Shown here: piece after piece, positions 1 to 5,296 of the stretch
How positions within the stretch are numbered: position 1 is the stretch's first letter
Layout of the letters: each line of letters begins with the position of its first letter
Assembly: GCA_025963815.1 (NCBI GenBank)
Contig: JAOQAA010000218.1
Span: 1 to 6,392, forward strand
Direction: 5' to 3'
DNA length: 6,392 nucleotides
DNA from: Capsulimonas sp.
GTDB lineage: Bacteria > Armatimonadota > Armatimonadia > Armatimonadales > Capsulimonadaceae
Position numbers and translations under genes: made by a program
Notes under the pieces: model-generated
What the model saw: only the letters and a program-made list of their open reading frames with translations
Database searches by the model: none
Told to the model about the DNA's origin: nothing

Positions 1-648
1 GCGCTGGCCGAGCGCGACGAGGTTTCCGTGAAGCTTCAGATGACAGTACTCACCAAAAGTTCCGTCACCGTGTTTGACGATCACGTAATTCCCATCATTG
101 GCGAACGATGGATCCGGCCCGCCTCGGTTGGAATCAGAGCGCACCGCGACCACCGTTCCGCCCCGCGCTGCGCGCACGACTGTGCCGACGGGCATCACCC
201 AGTCGATGGCGTACTCGCACTGAGACCCTTGAAAGTGGCTGAACGTCCCTAAATTTCCCTGCGATACCCGATAATTGGAATTGGCGTACGGCAGCGCGTA
301 CACGTACGGCTTCGGCTCGCCCCTGCGGCGCTCGCCCGCGTGCGCCTGGAACACAAATTGATATCTCCATGCGCGGCTGGCGTCTTGCGCCTTCAAGTAC
401 AGTACATGGATCGAACGCTTTCCGCCGGAATCCAGGGTCACCGGGAGCTTGCGTGACAGGGCCAGGTTGTCGCCGGCGACGTTGACCGTGACCGTGACCG
501 TAAAATGAGTGATGTTCGCGGACTGCGCCACGAGCCAAACGCCGGCCCCGGCGGGAATGGGCTTGACCGTGATACTGGGATCGCTGCCGGCGCGAGCAGG
601 AGCGGAGAGGCAAAGCAAGAAAGCGATGGCGGACAAGAGCGTGAACAC
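1..648 (-). CDS. Secreted M23 (LytM-type) metallopeptidase, N-terminal part, cut by window edge
   Basis: The reading frame is open from a GTG at 648-646 down to base 1, giving 216 residues with the C-terminus outside the window. Residues 1-20 look like a signal peptide: hydrophobic core LLSAIAFLLCLSA and an APARA-G cleavage site, though with no positive n-region. Residues 21-120 form a beta-rich N-terminal domain I do not recognise. The M23 domain begins near residue 128. TFSH (H138) followed by YAIDW (D149) supplies the first two zinc ligands, spaced wider than the classic HxxxD, as in the M23 subgroup with a YA(I/V)DF-MP-GT pattern. GTVVRAARGG (155-164), KHGDGT (192-197) and EYCHL (H203, equivalent to a catalytic histidine) follow. 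The HxH motif would lie off the window. The family hydrolyses peptide bonds in peptidoglycan or other glycine-rich substrates in the envelope. No ATG, GTG or TTG lies between this GTG and the upstream in-frame stop near 757, so the start is effectively forced. AAGG sits about 10 nt upstream. Confidence 0.85.
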   Translation of the reverse strand, partial: MFTLLSAIAFLLCLSAPARAGSDPSITVKPIPAGAGVWLVAQSANITHFTVTVTVNVAGDNLALSRKLPVTLDSGGKRSIHVLYLKAQDASRAWRYQFVFQAHAGERRRGEPKPYVYALPYANSNYRVSQGNLGTFSHFQGSQCEYAIDWVMPVGTVVRAARGGTVVAVRSDSNRGGPDPSFANDGNYVIVKHGDGTFGEYCHLKLHGNLVALGQR

Positions 649-700
649 AGAGAGACTGCCTTTCGATACCGCGCTTACGGTGAAAGCGGCCCGGCATTTT

Positions 701-706
701 ATTATA
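701..706 (-). promoter_or_regulatory. Candidate -10 box for the M23 peptidase gene
   Basis: The minus strand reads TATAAT here, a perfect -10 hexamer, about 53 bases before the GTG start. No good -35 is visible at 16-18 bp upstream, so this is a tentative call based on one hexamer and its position. Confidence 0.35.
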
Positions 707-761
707 CGGCAGGTCTTTAGGAAATCTGGAGAGCGTGGATTGACTGGTCTCTGTTTTTACA

Positions 762-791
762 TTCGACAATCCGACAATTGTCGTATATAAT
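762..791 (+). promoter_or_regulatory. Sigma70-like promoter of the acyltransferase gene
   Basis: A TTCGAC -35-like hexamer at 762-767 and a perfect TATAAT at 786-791 are separated by 18 bp. Transcription would start near 798, leaving a leader of about 64 nt before the ATG at 862. This is the only good rightward promoter between the divergent genes. A 12-bp palindrome fills the spacer (separate entry). Confidence 0.6.
772..783. promoter_or_regulatory. 12-bp perfect palindrome in the promoter spacer, candidate operator
   Basis: CGACAATTGTCG is a perfect inverted repeat lying between the -35 and -10 boxes. Just before it, 765-771 repeats the half-site CGACAAT, so the region holds two direct half-sites plus one inverted one. 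A dimeric regulator bound here would block RNA polymerase. The regulator family cannot be named from the site alone. Confidence 0.4.
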
Positions 792-802
792 GCAGTAGTC
801 TC

Positions 803-816
803 TGAAACCGTTTTCT
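803..816. promoter_or_regulatory. LacI/GalR-type operator-like site 1
   Basis: TGAAACCGTTTTCT matches the LacI-family / cre-like consensus TGWAARCGYTWNCW at 13 of 14 positions, with the invariant central CG at 809-810. It lies just downstream of the predicted transcription start near 798, a typical repressor position. Site 2 is centred exactly 22 bp further on. The match is seen in the sequence; binding is inferred. Confidence 0.5.
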
Positions 817-824
817 GCAATCAG

Positions 825-838
825 TGAAAACGTTTTAC
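825..838. promoter_or_regulatory. LacI/GalR-type operator-like site 2
   Basis: TGAAAACGTTTTAC contains a perfect 10-bp palindrome (AAAACGTTTT, 827-836) and matches the LacI-family consensus TGWAARCGYTWNCW at 12 of 14 positions. Its centre is 22 bp from site 1, about two helical turns, so two dimers would bind the same face of the DNA. It lies in the leader, 24 bp before the acyltransferase ATG. Confidence 0.5.
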
Positions 839-861
839 GAGCACATGTTAAGTCAAGCACT

Positions 862-1611
862 ATGATCAGTACTACCATGCGGCTTATCGGACGGATTTGG
901 GCTCTTGTCGCGCTCAAATATCTGATGTTCGGTTATACACGAAAGCGCGTACGTCTCTTCGATGTTCACACTGAGGGCGCCGAGCATCTTCTGGAGATGC
1001 AGGGCCGCAGCTATATTCTCGTCTGCAACCACGTTCGTTCCCAGGACTCTCTGCTGAAGATATTCACCTGGAAGCCGATGCGGCGTTTCAACCACTCCAT
1101 CGACGGCTTTGTTTTCGAGCGGATCGTCCATGAGCACACGCGGCAATGGATTCACATCGTCGCGAAATACGGCCGGGATCAATGGTACACGTCTAGGCCA
1201 ATGCGCTTTTTACAAGAGAACGTCCGGCAGCCGCTGACACGGGGCCAGATGGAGGCGGGCGGTTATGTACCCATCGATCTGAAAAATGGCGCATGCCGAC
1301 GGGACTTTCTCAAATCGGTCGCGCGGATCATCGCGCGGCGTGAGCCGCTGCTCATCTTCCCGGAAGGCAACGTCTTCCACGAGTTCCAAGCCGACCGCCC
1401 CCTGCAAACCGGCGCCGCCCACATCGCGCGCAGTCACCGAATTCCCGTCCTCCCCGCCTACGTTACCGGCTGCAACAGCTGGCGTCCCGGCCAGCGTGTG
1501 GACGTTCGCTTCGGCGAGCCCATCCTGACGGATGGACTTAGCAAACAGCAGATCACGGAAGAAATCCGCCAAAGCCTCCAAACGCTCGCGGAAATGAGCA
1601 AAGCGGCCTGA
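862..1611 (+). CDS. PlsC-family lysophospholipid / 1-acyl-glycerol-3-phosphate acyltransferase-like protein
   Basis: This 249-residue protein carries the acyltransferase motifs in order. Motif I is CNHVRSQDS with H57-x4-D62, the catalytic His-Asp pair. Motif II is GGYVPIDLKN (133-142), motif III is LLIFPEGN (163-170) and motif IV is IPVLPAYVTG (194-203). The length is normal for PlsC-type enzymes, which move an acyl chain onto a lysophospholipid or similar acceptor at the inner membrane surface. Residues 7-24 form a hydrophobic N-terminal stretch that could attach it to the membrane. The true acceptor (lysophosphatidate, ornithine lipid or other) cannot be read from sequence. The ATG at 862 is the first start in the frame after a stop at 796-798. 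The Shine-Dalgarno is weak, and ATG 877 (MRLIGRI) is a possible alternative. It appears monocistronic, with its own promoter and operator-like sites upstream and an inserted element just after its stop. Confidence 0.88.
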   Translation: MISTTMRLIGRIWALVALKYLMFGYTRKRVRLFDVHTEGAEHLLEMQGRSYILVCNHVRSQDSLLKIFTWKPMRRFNHSIDGFVFERIVHEHTRQWIHIVAKYGRDQWYTSRPMRFLQENVRQPLTRGQMEAGGYVPIDLKNGACRRDFLKSVARIIARREPLLIFPEGNVFHEFQADRPLQTGAAHIARSHRIPVLPAYVTGCNSWRPGQRVDVRFGEPILTDGLSKQQITEEIRQSLQTLAEMSKAA

Positions 1612-1623
1612 CGAATTCTCTAA

Positions 1624-1821
1624 CTCATGTTACGCACAATGCGCCCGGTGACCGGGTACCCCCTGGGTGGCGCGGCTAGAAAAGCACGACGCCCATAGGG
1701 CGTCCGACCTCCGTAGACCCCAGAAAGCTATTCGACTATGTTTCTGGAGTGCCCGGAGGGGCACATCGTGCACTTCTAGCCGCGACTTTAGCCGCCGGGC
1801 ATAAAGTTTGCGTAACATGAG
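1624..1821. mobile_element. 198-bp MITE-like palindromic element with 13-bp terminal inverted repeats
   Basis: The element is bounded by CTCATGTTACGCA at 1624-1636 and its exact reverse complement at 1809-1821. A second inverted pair lies inside: CGCGGCTAGAA at 1671-1681 against 1774-1784, extended by GCACGA (1684-1689) against TCGTGC (1766-1771). Small local hairpins occur at 1644-1656 (CCCGGT/ACCGGG), 1691-1701 (GCCC/GGGC), 1720-1747 (CCAGAAA/TTTCTGG) and 1750-1763 (TGCCC/GGGCA). The whole could fold into a long cruciform or structured RNA. No transposase is encoded. A 62-codon minus-strand ORF (1630-1818) runs from one terminal repeat to the other, but its ATG and TAA are both supplied by the repeats and it has no ribosome site. 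No clear target-site duplication is visible. A non-autonomous transposable element is the best reading; a large intergenic REP-like repeat or a structured RNA is the alternative. Confidence 0.65.
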
Positions 1822-1936
1822 CTCTCATTACGAGGGCGTTCGCAACTTTACTGTGCTCCTCGGGGTAAAATCATTGCAGTAAATTTAACACGGTCTCTGA
1901 GTCTTATTAGACTTCCCCTACTCCTCGTTTCGCCGG

Positions 1937-1953
1937 AGCGCCTGAACGGCGCT
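1937..1953 (+). promoter_or_regulatory. Small hairpin in the leader of the GloVer gene
   Basis: AGCGCC and GGCGCT pair around a five-base loop (TGAAC), ending 11 bases before the AAGGAA ribosome site. It could affect translation or mRNA stability, but a 6-bp stem is short and may be incidental. Confidence 0.3.
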
Positions 1954-1964
1954 ATTCTTCCATC

Positions 1965-1970
1965 AAGGAA
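1965..1970 (+). promoter_or_regulatory. Shine-Dalgarno of the GloVer-repeat gene
   Basis: AAGGAA lies five bases before the ATG at 1976, which supports that start codon and with it the complete signal peptide. Confidence 0.65.
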
Positions 1971-1975
1971 TTCTC

Positions 1976-4705
1976 ATGTCCGTATTCTCAAACGACCGAC
2001 GCCGATCAGTTCTCAAGGCCAGTCTCGTTCTAGCCGCCACGGGTCTTTCCACAATCACGGTCTCGCCCGCAAACGCACAGAGCGCCAGTTTGGTTCATCC
2101 CTTCCAGTCGTACGTCGTGGGGGCAAATCCTGACATGCGGATGGTTCAGAAGCCCGACGGAACGATCTATGGGACAACGGAATATGGCGGGCGTTACGAC
2201 AAAGGCACGATCTTTAGCATCTCTCCCACCGGTCGCTTCGAGACATTTTCCTGTGGCGAGATTATGGCGGACGACTTGCCGAGCGCCACGTACCCCGTCA
2301 ACCCGAATGGGCCTCTGACGCTCGGTTCCGACGGCTCCATTTACACAATCGCTGGGGGTTACACAGGTGAGGGGGGAAACACCGGCTATGGCGACATCGT
2401 CAAGATCGCGCCCTCGGGCGAACTCAGCGTCATTTACGCCTACGATCACTCCAAGAAAGGCGCAAGCAGTCCGGGCCCAGGCCTGGTCTTAAACAGCGCC
2501 GATGGTCATCTTTATGGATTGGCTTACGCCGGCGACCCGACGGCCAAATCTGGCGTCTACCGATTGTCCGCCGATGGCTCCATGACGTTCATTCTGGAAT
2601 TCACCGACGCCATGGGCTCCGGACCGATTGGGCCGCCGGTCTTCCGACCCAGCGACAACCGTTTTTACCTCAGGATGGCGACTGGCGGCTCCAATGGCGA
2701 TGGGACGATTGTGAAATTCTCCGCGGCTGGGGACTACTCTGTTATCGATATCCCAGATATCCAGCCAACACCGAGTAATGTGCGCTTGTATCAAAGCCCG
2801 TTGACCCTGGGGAAAGATGGAAACATCTATGGCGTCGCAACCGTGGATAAATTTGCTTCGCGAGGAGTGATCTTCAAAGTCGCGAACGACGTGTGGAGCA
2901 TTGTCTACAACTTCCCTGGAGGCGCGGACGGACCGTTTCCAGTAAACTCCCTCACCGCCGCAGCCGATGGATTCCTTTACGGCGCAACGACCAACAACAT
3001 CTACAAATTCTCTCCTGGCGCGGCGACGGTGACGCCGATCTACACGTTCACTAACAACAATGGGGATTACTCGACGGTCAATGACTTTTTCCAGAGCGCC
3101 AGCGGCGTCTTCTACGGCAGCTTTAAGGACACTCCATATCCCGGCCGGGGCTCCATTTTCAAGTTCACGACCGGCGGCGCGAAGACGACGGTGGTCAGTT
3201 TTGACAAAGATGGAACGACTCCCCTGGCGCCCCTGCTGCGGGGCTTGGACGGGAATTTCTATGGGGTCACTTATACCGGCGGCAAATACGATAAGGGAAC
3301 GATCTTCCGCCAATCGCTGGATGGCGCGGAGACGGTCCTCTATCACTTCGGGCTGGATCCGCTTGTCGGCGTTAACCCAGTTGGTGGATTAACGCAGACG
3401 GCGGACGGAACGTTCTATGGAACGACCCACTACGGATCGATCTACAAGTTCAATCTCCCGGTCGCTCCCGCCCTCACCAAAGTGACGTCGATCTACAAGC
3501 TGGACAGCGCGCACGGCTATGGCCCCCGAGCAGCCTTGATTGTCGGGCTCGACGGGAACCTCTACGGGACGATGAGCAGCGGCGGTGCGTCAGGCGGCGG
3601 AAATGTTTTCAAGATCACACCCAACGGGGTATTCACGATCCTGCTGGAATTCACCTCGGCGGCGACCGGCCTGCATCCATACTGCACCCTCACGCAAGGC
3701 GCAAATGGAACGCTTTACGGAACAACGCTGCAAGGCGGCGTCAATGATCAGGGAACGGTATTCGCGCTGACGCCTGCGGGCGCGGTCCTCTGGACACGCG
3801 CTCTCACCGCCGCGCAGGGCGCGAGCCCGCGCCAGGGACTGGTCTTCGGCCACGATGGCAATCTGTTTGGAACGGCCTCAGCCGGCGGCGCGGCGGGACT
3901 AGGAACGGTGTACAAAGTCTCGACGGCGGGCGTTGTCTCGAACATCTTCAGCTTCACCGCATCGACCGGCGGCCACCCCTACAGTCCGCTCACGTCCGGA
4001 CCGAACGGCGTGCTCTATGGAGCCACGACCAGCGGTGGCCCACAAGGCTACGGAACTCTGTACCGGGTTACAAGCGGCGGACCATCGCTGCTGTACGCCG
4101 TTGACGGATGGATCGGCGCCAGAGTTTCCACGGGACTGACCTTCGGTCCGGACGGCAATTTTTATGGAACCGCACAGTCAGGCTCCCAATCCGGCGCCGG
4201 CTCCGTCTTCGTTCTGGACGTGAATATTCCTGCGATCGACCGCTTCAATACGACGGCGGGTAAGGGAGTAACGATCGTAATCCTGGGAACGAACTTCGAG
4301 ACCGCAACCAGCGTGACTATCAACGGCGCGCCGGCGTCCTTCAGCGTCCTCAACGATAACCGCATCACCGCCGTCGTCCCGGCGGGCGCCGCGTCCACCG
4401 GCAATATCGTCGTCACGACGCCGAATGGGACGTCCACAAAGGGAACATTCACCGTCGCGCCGGCGCCGACCATGACCGGCATCCATCCCGGCTCCGGCCA
4501 TGTCGGCGCGGCGGTCTCGCTCACCGGCGCAAACTTCACCGGCGTCACCAGCTTCCTCTTCAACGGCAAGCCCGCGCAGTTCACGGTCGCCTCCCCCACC
4601 CTGATCTACACCACCGTTCCCCAGGGCGCGACCACGGGACCGGTCAAGATCACCAGCCCCGGTGGAACCGCCACGAGCTCCATCTCGTTCCAAGTGACGC
4701 CGTAG
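1976..4705 (+). CDS. Exported GloVer-repeat protein (about 14 repeats) with two C-terminal IPT/TIG domains
   Basis: The 909-residue product starts with a Tat-like signal peptide: RRRSVLK at 8-14 fits RRxPhiPhiK, the hydrophobic core is at 15-30, and a likely cleavage site follows ANA at 34. Then come about 14 degenerate repeats of 45-59 residues of the GloVer type (TIGR03803: dGnLYGtT..GG..g.GtvFklt), with the LYG-like signature near residues 64, 123, 179, 230, 284, 334, 379, 428, 480, 529, 580, 630, 680 and 729. The C-terminal repeats are the most canonical. Residues about 751-827 and 830-908 are two IPT/TIG immunoglobulin-like domains (GTNF, SVTING, VTTPNG; then GANF, FLFNGKPA, ITSPGG). Fourteen repeats would suit beta-propeller blades, possibly two seven-bladed propellers (inference). 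Many GloVer proteins end in a surface-anchor or PEP-CTERM signal. This one stops after the second TIG domain with none, so it is probably periplasmic or released. No catalytic motif is visible; a binding or structural surface role is likely but unproven. Confidence 0.88.
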   Translation: MSVFSNDRRRSVLKASLVLAATGLSTITVSPANAQSASLVHPFQSYVVGANPDMRMVQKPDGTIYGTTEYGGRYDKGTIFSISPTGRFETFSCGEIMADDLPSATYPVNPNGPLTLGSDGSIYTIAGGYTGEGGNTGYGDIVKIAPSGELSVIYAYDHSKKGASSPGPGLVLNSADGHLYGLAYAGDPTAKSGVYRLSADGSMTFILEFTDAMGSGPIGPPVFRPSDNRFYLRMATGGSNGDGTIVKFSAAGDYSVIDIPDIQPTPSNVRLYQSPLTLGKDGNIYGVATVDKFASRGVIFKVANDVWSIVYNFPGGADGPFPVNSLTAAADGFLYGATTNNIYKFSPGAATVTPIYTFTNNNGDYSTVNDFFQSASGVFYGSFKDTPYPGRGSIFKFTTGGAKTTVVSFDKDGTTPLAPLLRGLDGNFYGVTYTGGKYDKGTIFRQSLDGAETVLYHFGLDPLVGVNPVGGLTQTADGTFYGTTHYGSIYKFNLPVAPALTKVTSIYKLDSAHGYGPRAALIVGLDGNLYGTMSSGGASGGGNVFKITPNGVFTILLEFTSAATGLHPYCTLTQGANGTLYGTTLQGGVNDQGTVFALTPAGAVLWTRALTAAQGASPRQGLVFGHDGNLFGTASAGGAAGLGTVYKVSTAGVVSNIFSFTASTGGHPYSPLTSGPNGVLYGATTSGGPQGYGTLYRVTSGGPSLLYAVDGWIGARVSTGLTFGPDGNFYGTAQSGSQSGAGSVFVLDVNIPAIDRFNTTAGKGVTIVILGTNFETATSVTINGAPASFSVLNDNRITAVVPAGAASTGNIVVTTPNGTSTKGTFTVAPAPTMTGIHPGSGHVGAAVSLTGANFTGVTSFLFNGKPAQFTVASPTLIYTTVPQGATTGPVKITSPGGTATSSISFQVTP

Positions 4706-4735
4706 ACACGATCAACGGCGACGACAAATATGAGT

Positions 4736-4763
4736 GGGGCGCAGAGATGAATCTCTGCGCCCC
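4736..4763 (+). terminator. Strong hairpin, likely terminator of the GloVer gene
   Basis: GGGGCGCAGAGA (4736-4747) and TCTCTGCGCCCC (4752-4763) pair perfectly over 12 bp around a TGAA loop, 30 bases after the TAG stop. The T-tract is short (GTTTGC), so termination may be only partly intrinsic, but the stem is the strongest in the window. Its right arm overlaps the first codons of the next ORF's longest reading. Confidence 0.7.
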
Positions 4764-5043
4764 GTTTGCATATGTCCACAGAGTTCTTGCGTACGAGATT
4801 ATGGTGGGGGGTGTCGCCGCGTATTTCATCAATCGGTTTGGCGTCAAGCCGTTTGTCCATGGCGTCTTCGCCCACACGTCGCTCAACGATTTGCTCTGCG
4901 TTCCCTTTTGGGTTCCGATCATGGTGTTTGCGATGTGCAAGTTCGGACTGCGCAAGCACGACGGCGCGCCCACACTTGCCGAAATCGTCATCCCGCTCCT
5001 GATGTGGTCGTATTTCTTCGAGATCGCGCCGCCGGAGCGCTGA
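4747..5043 (+). CDS. Small multi-pass membrane protein, probably truncated by an internal deletion and frameshift
   Basis: The 98-codon frame encodes a hydrophobic protein with three membrane-like segments: residues about 15-31, 49-63 and 77-93. The pattern INRF...LNDLLCVPFWVP...GLRKHDGAPTLAEIVIPLLMWSYFFEI resembles a family of roughly 120-150-residue uncharacterised membrane proteins that I recall from Planctomycetes-like bacteria (NRW..., NDLL..P..LP, GLRxHDxPPT..E). From memory, members continue with a GDPxDVxAYxxGAL segment and a last transmembrane helix. Here the frame stops after FFEIAPPER, and the matching helix follows immediately in another frame (5028-5084). The ATG at 4747 sits inside the terminator stem, so the first 18 residues are doubtful; ATG 4801 (MVGGVAAYF) is an alternative. 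No strong Shine-Dalgarno is seen. It is either a degraded gene or a short expressed variant. Function unknown. Confidence 0.55.
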   Translation: MNLCAPFAYVHRVLAYEIMVGGVAAYFINRFGVKPFVHGVFAHTSLNDLLCVPFWVPIMVFAMCKFGLRKHDGAPTLAEIVIPLLMWSYFFEIAPPER

Positions 5044-5084
5044 TTGCATCTCTTATTTGGAGGCGGCGGTATGGAAATCATTAG
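5028..5084 (+). pseudogene. Out-of-frame C-terminal remnant of the small membrane protein
   Basis: In the frame of base 5028 the DNA reads AAGALIASLIWRRRYGNH and a TAG stop at 5082-5084. A glycine/alanine-rich helix followed by three arginines is what I recall at the C-terminus of this membrane-protein family after a conserved DVxAY segment. The connecting residues, roughly 15-20 by my recollection, are absent. The arrangement suggests a deletion that was not a multiple of three. It overlaps the end of the 42-codon minus-strand ORF. Confidence 0.5.
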
Positions 5085-5181
5085 ACACGATCGAGAGAGT
5101 TTGAGCGCCGCTTGACGACGCCCAGAGGGCAGTAAGGGAACGCAAGACCAGCGCGGAACATGTTTTTTGCAGTGCGGGCAT
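5053..5181 (-). CDS. 42-residue putative secreted peptide, or 5' remnant of an exported-protein gene
   Basis: This short ORF starts at ATG 5181-5179 and stops with TAA at 5055-5053. It has a perfect AAGGAGG seven bases upstream (5189-5195) and a perfect TATAAT about 33 bases upstream. The product begins MPALQKTCSALVLRSLTALWA and continues SSSGAQTLSIVSNDFHTAASK. A basic residue followed by a hydrophobic stretch (about 9-21) and a small-residue SSSGAQ site reads like a Sec signal peptide that would leave only about 15 mature residues. I recognise no family. Its last 11 codons are antisense to the decayed membrane-protein tail, so the original gene body may have been lost and the present stop may be accidental. 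Both readings, a genuine small exported peptide or the head of a truncated gene, fit the sequence. Confidence 0.5.
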   Translation of the reverse strand: MPALQKTCSALVLRSLTALWASSSGAQTLSIVSNDFHTAASK

Positions 5182-5188
5182 AATATCG

Positions 5189-5195
5189 CCTCCTT
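5189..5195 (-). promoter_or_regulatory. Perfect Shine-Dalgarno that decides the 42-codon ORF start
   Basis: The minus strand reads AAGGAGG, seven bases before ATG 5181. An alternative ATG at 5216 belongs to a longer frame (4650-5216) that runs antisense to the upstream genes and lacks any ribosome site, so this signal favours the short ORF. Confidence 0.6.
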
Positions 5196-5214
5196 GGATT
5201 GACTTGCAAAGGCC

Positions 5215-5244
5215 ATTATAGCGAAATATGTGAGGAGTAGTCTT
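5215..5244 (-). promoter_or_regulatory. Promoter of the 42-codon ORF
   Basis: The minus strand carries a perfect TATAAT at 5220-5215 and a weak AAGACT at 5244-5239 as -35, with 18-bp spacing. Transcription would begin near 5208, giving a leader of about 27 nt with the AAGGAGG inside it. The -10 is convincing and the -35 is poor. Confidence 0.5.
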
Positions 5245-5256
5245 CTTTATTGCAAC

Positions 5257-5279
5257 CCAAGTGCGTCAAGGCGACTTGG
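5257..5279 (-). terminator. Weak hairpin downstream of the response regulator
   Basis: CCAAGT (5257-5262) and ACTTGG (5274-5279) pair over 6 bp around an 11-base loop, 18 bases after the response-regulator stop. No clear T-run follows on the minus strand, so this is at best a weak terminator. Confidence 0.25.
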
Positions 5280-5296
5280 TCTCTCAGTCTTTAATC

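Larger units (their letters stand above)
1612..1975. other. Gene-free interval: MITE-like element plus leader of the GloVer gene
   Basis: This 364-bp stretch holds no gene I can support. The first half is the inverted-repeat element at 1624-1821. The remainder, 1822-1975, is more AT-rich and must contain the promoter of the downstream 909-codon gene, but no convincing -35/-10 pair stands out. TAAAAT at 1866-1871 is a weak -10 candidate. Near the start codon lie a short hairpin and a good Shine-Dalgarno (separate entries). Confidence 0.6.

Noticed and set aside
646..696. ATG at 696-694 (MPGRFHRKRG...) as a better, positively charged N-terminus for the M23 peptidase
   Set aside because: It is in a different frame and would need a frameshift before the hydrophobic core. 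There is no slippery site or independent evidence, so the GTG start was kept.
134..820. 228-codon minus-strand ORF starting MQKTV
   Set aside because: It overlaps the M23 frame over its whole coding part. The translation is arginine-rich and low in structure, while the other frame has a signal peptide and clear M23 motifs, so this is a shadow.
2489..3346. 285-codon minus-strand ORF within the GloVer gene
   Set aside because: It is antisense to strongly repeat-structured coding sequence, has no recognisable domain or ribosome site, and is explained by GC-rich codon bias.
2160..4200. DNA-level tandem repeats in the GloVer gene
   Set aside because: The repeats are at the protein level and strongly diverged in DNA. 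There is no sign of recent slippage expansion, a CRISPR array or a satellite.
4703..5092. 11-bp direct repeat TAGACACGATC at 4703-4713 and 5082-5092, each beginning at a stop codon and flanking the decayed gene
   Set aside because: A few 11-base repeats are expected by chance in a window of this size, so it is not good evidence of insertion or recombination, although the positions are curious.
4650..5216. 188-codon minus-strand ORF with a CPHC-K-H-like string near its start
   Set aside because: The zinc-ribbon look (CPHCKKH) is an out-of-frame reading of the better-supported 42-codon ORF leader, and the rest is antisense to the membrane-protein gene and terminator.
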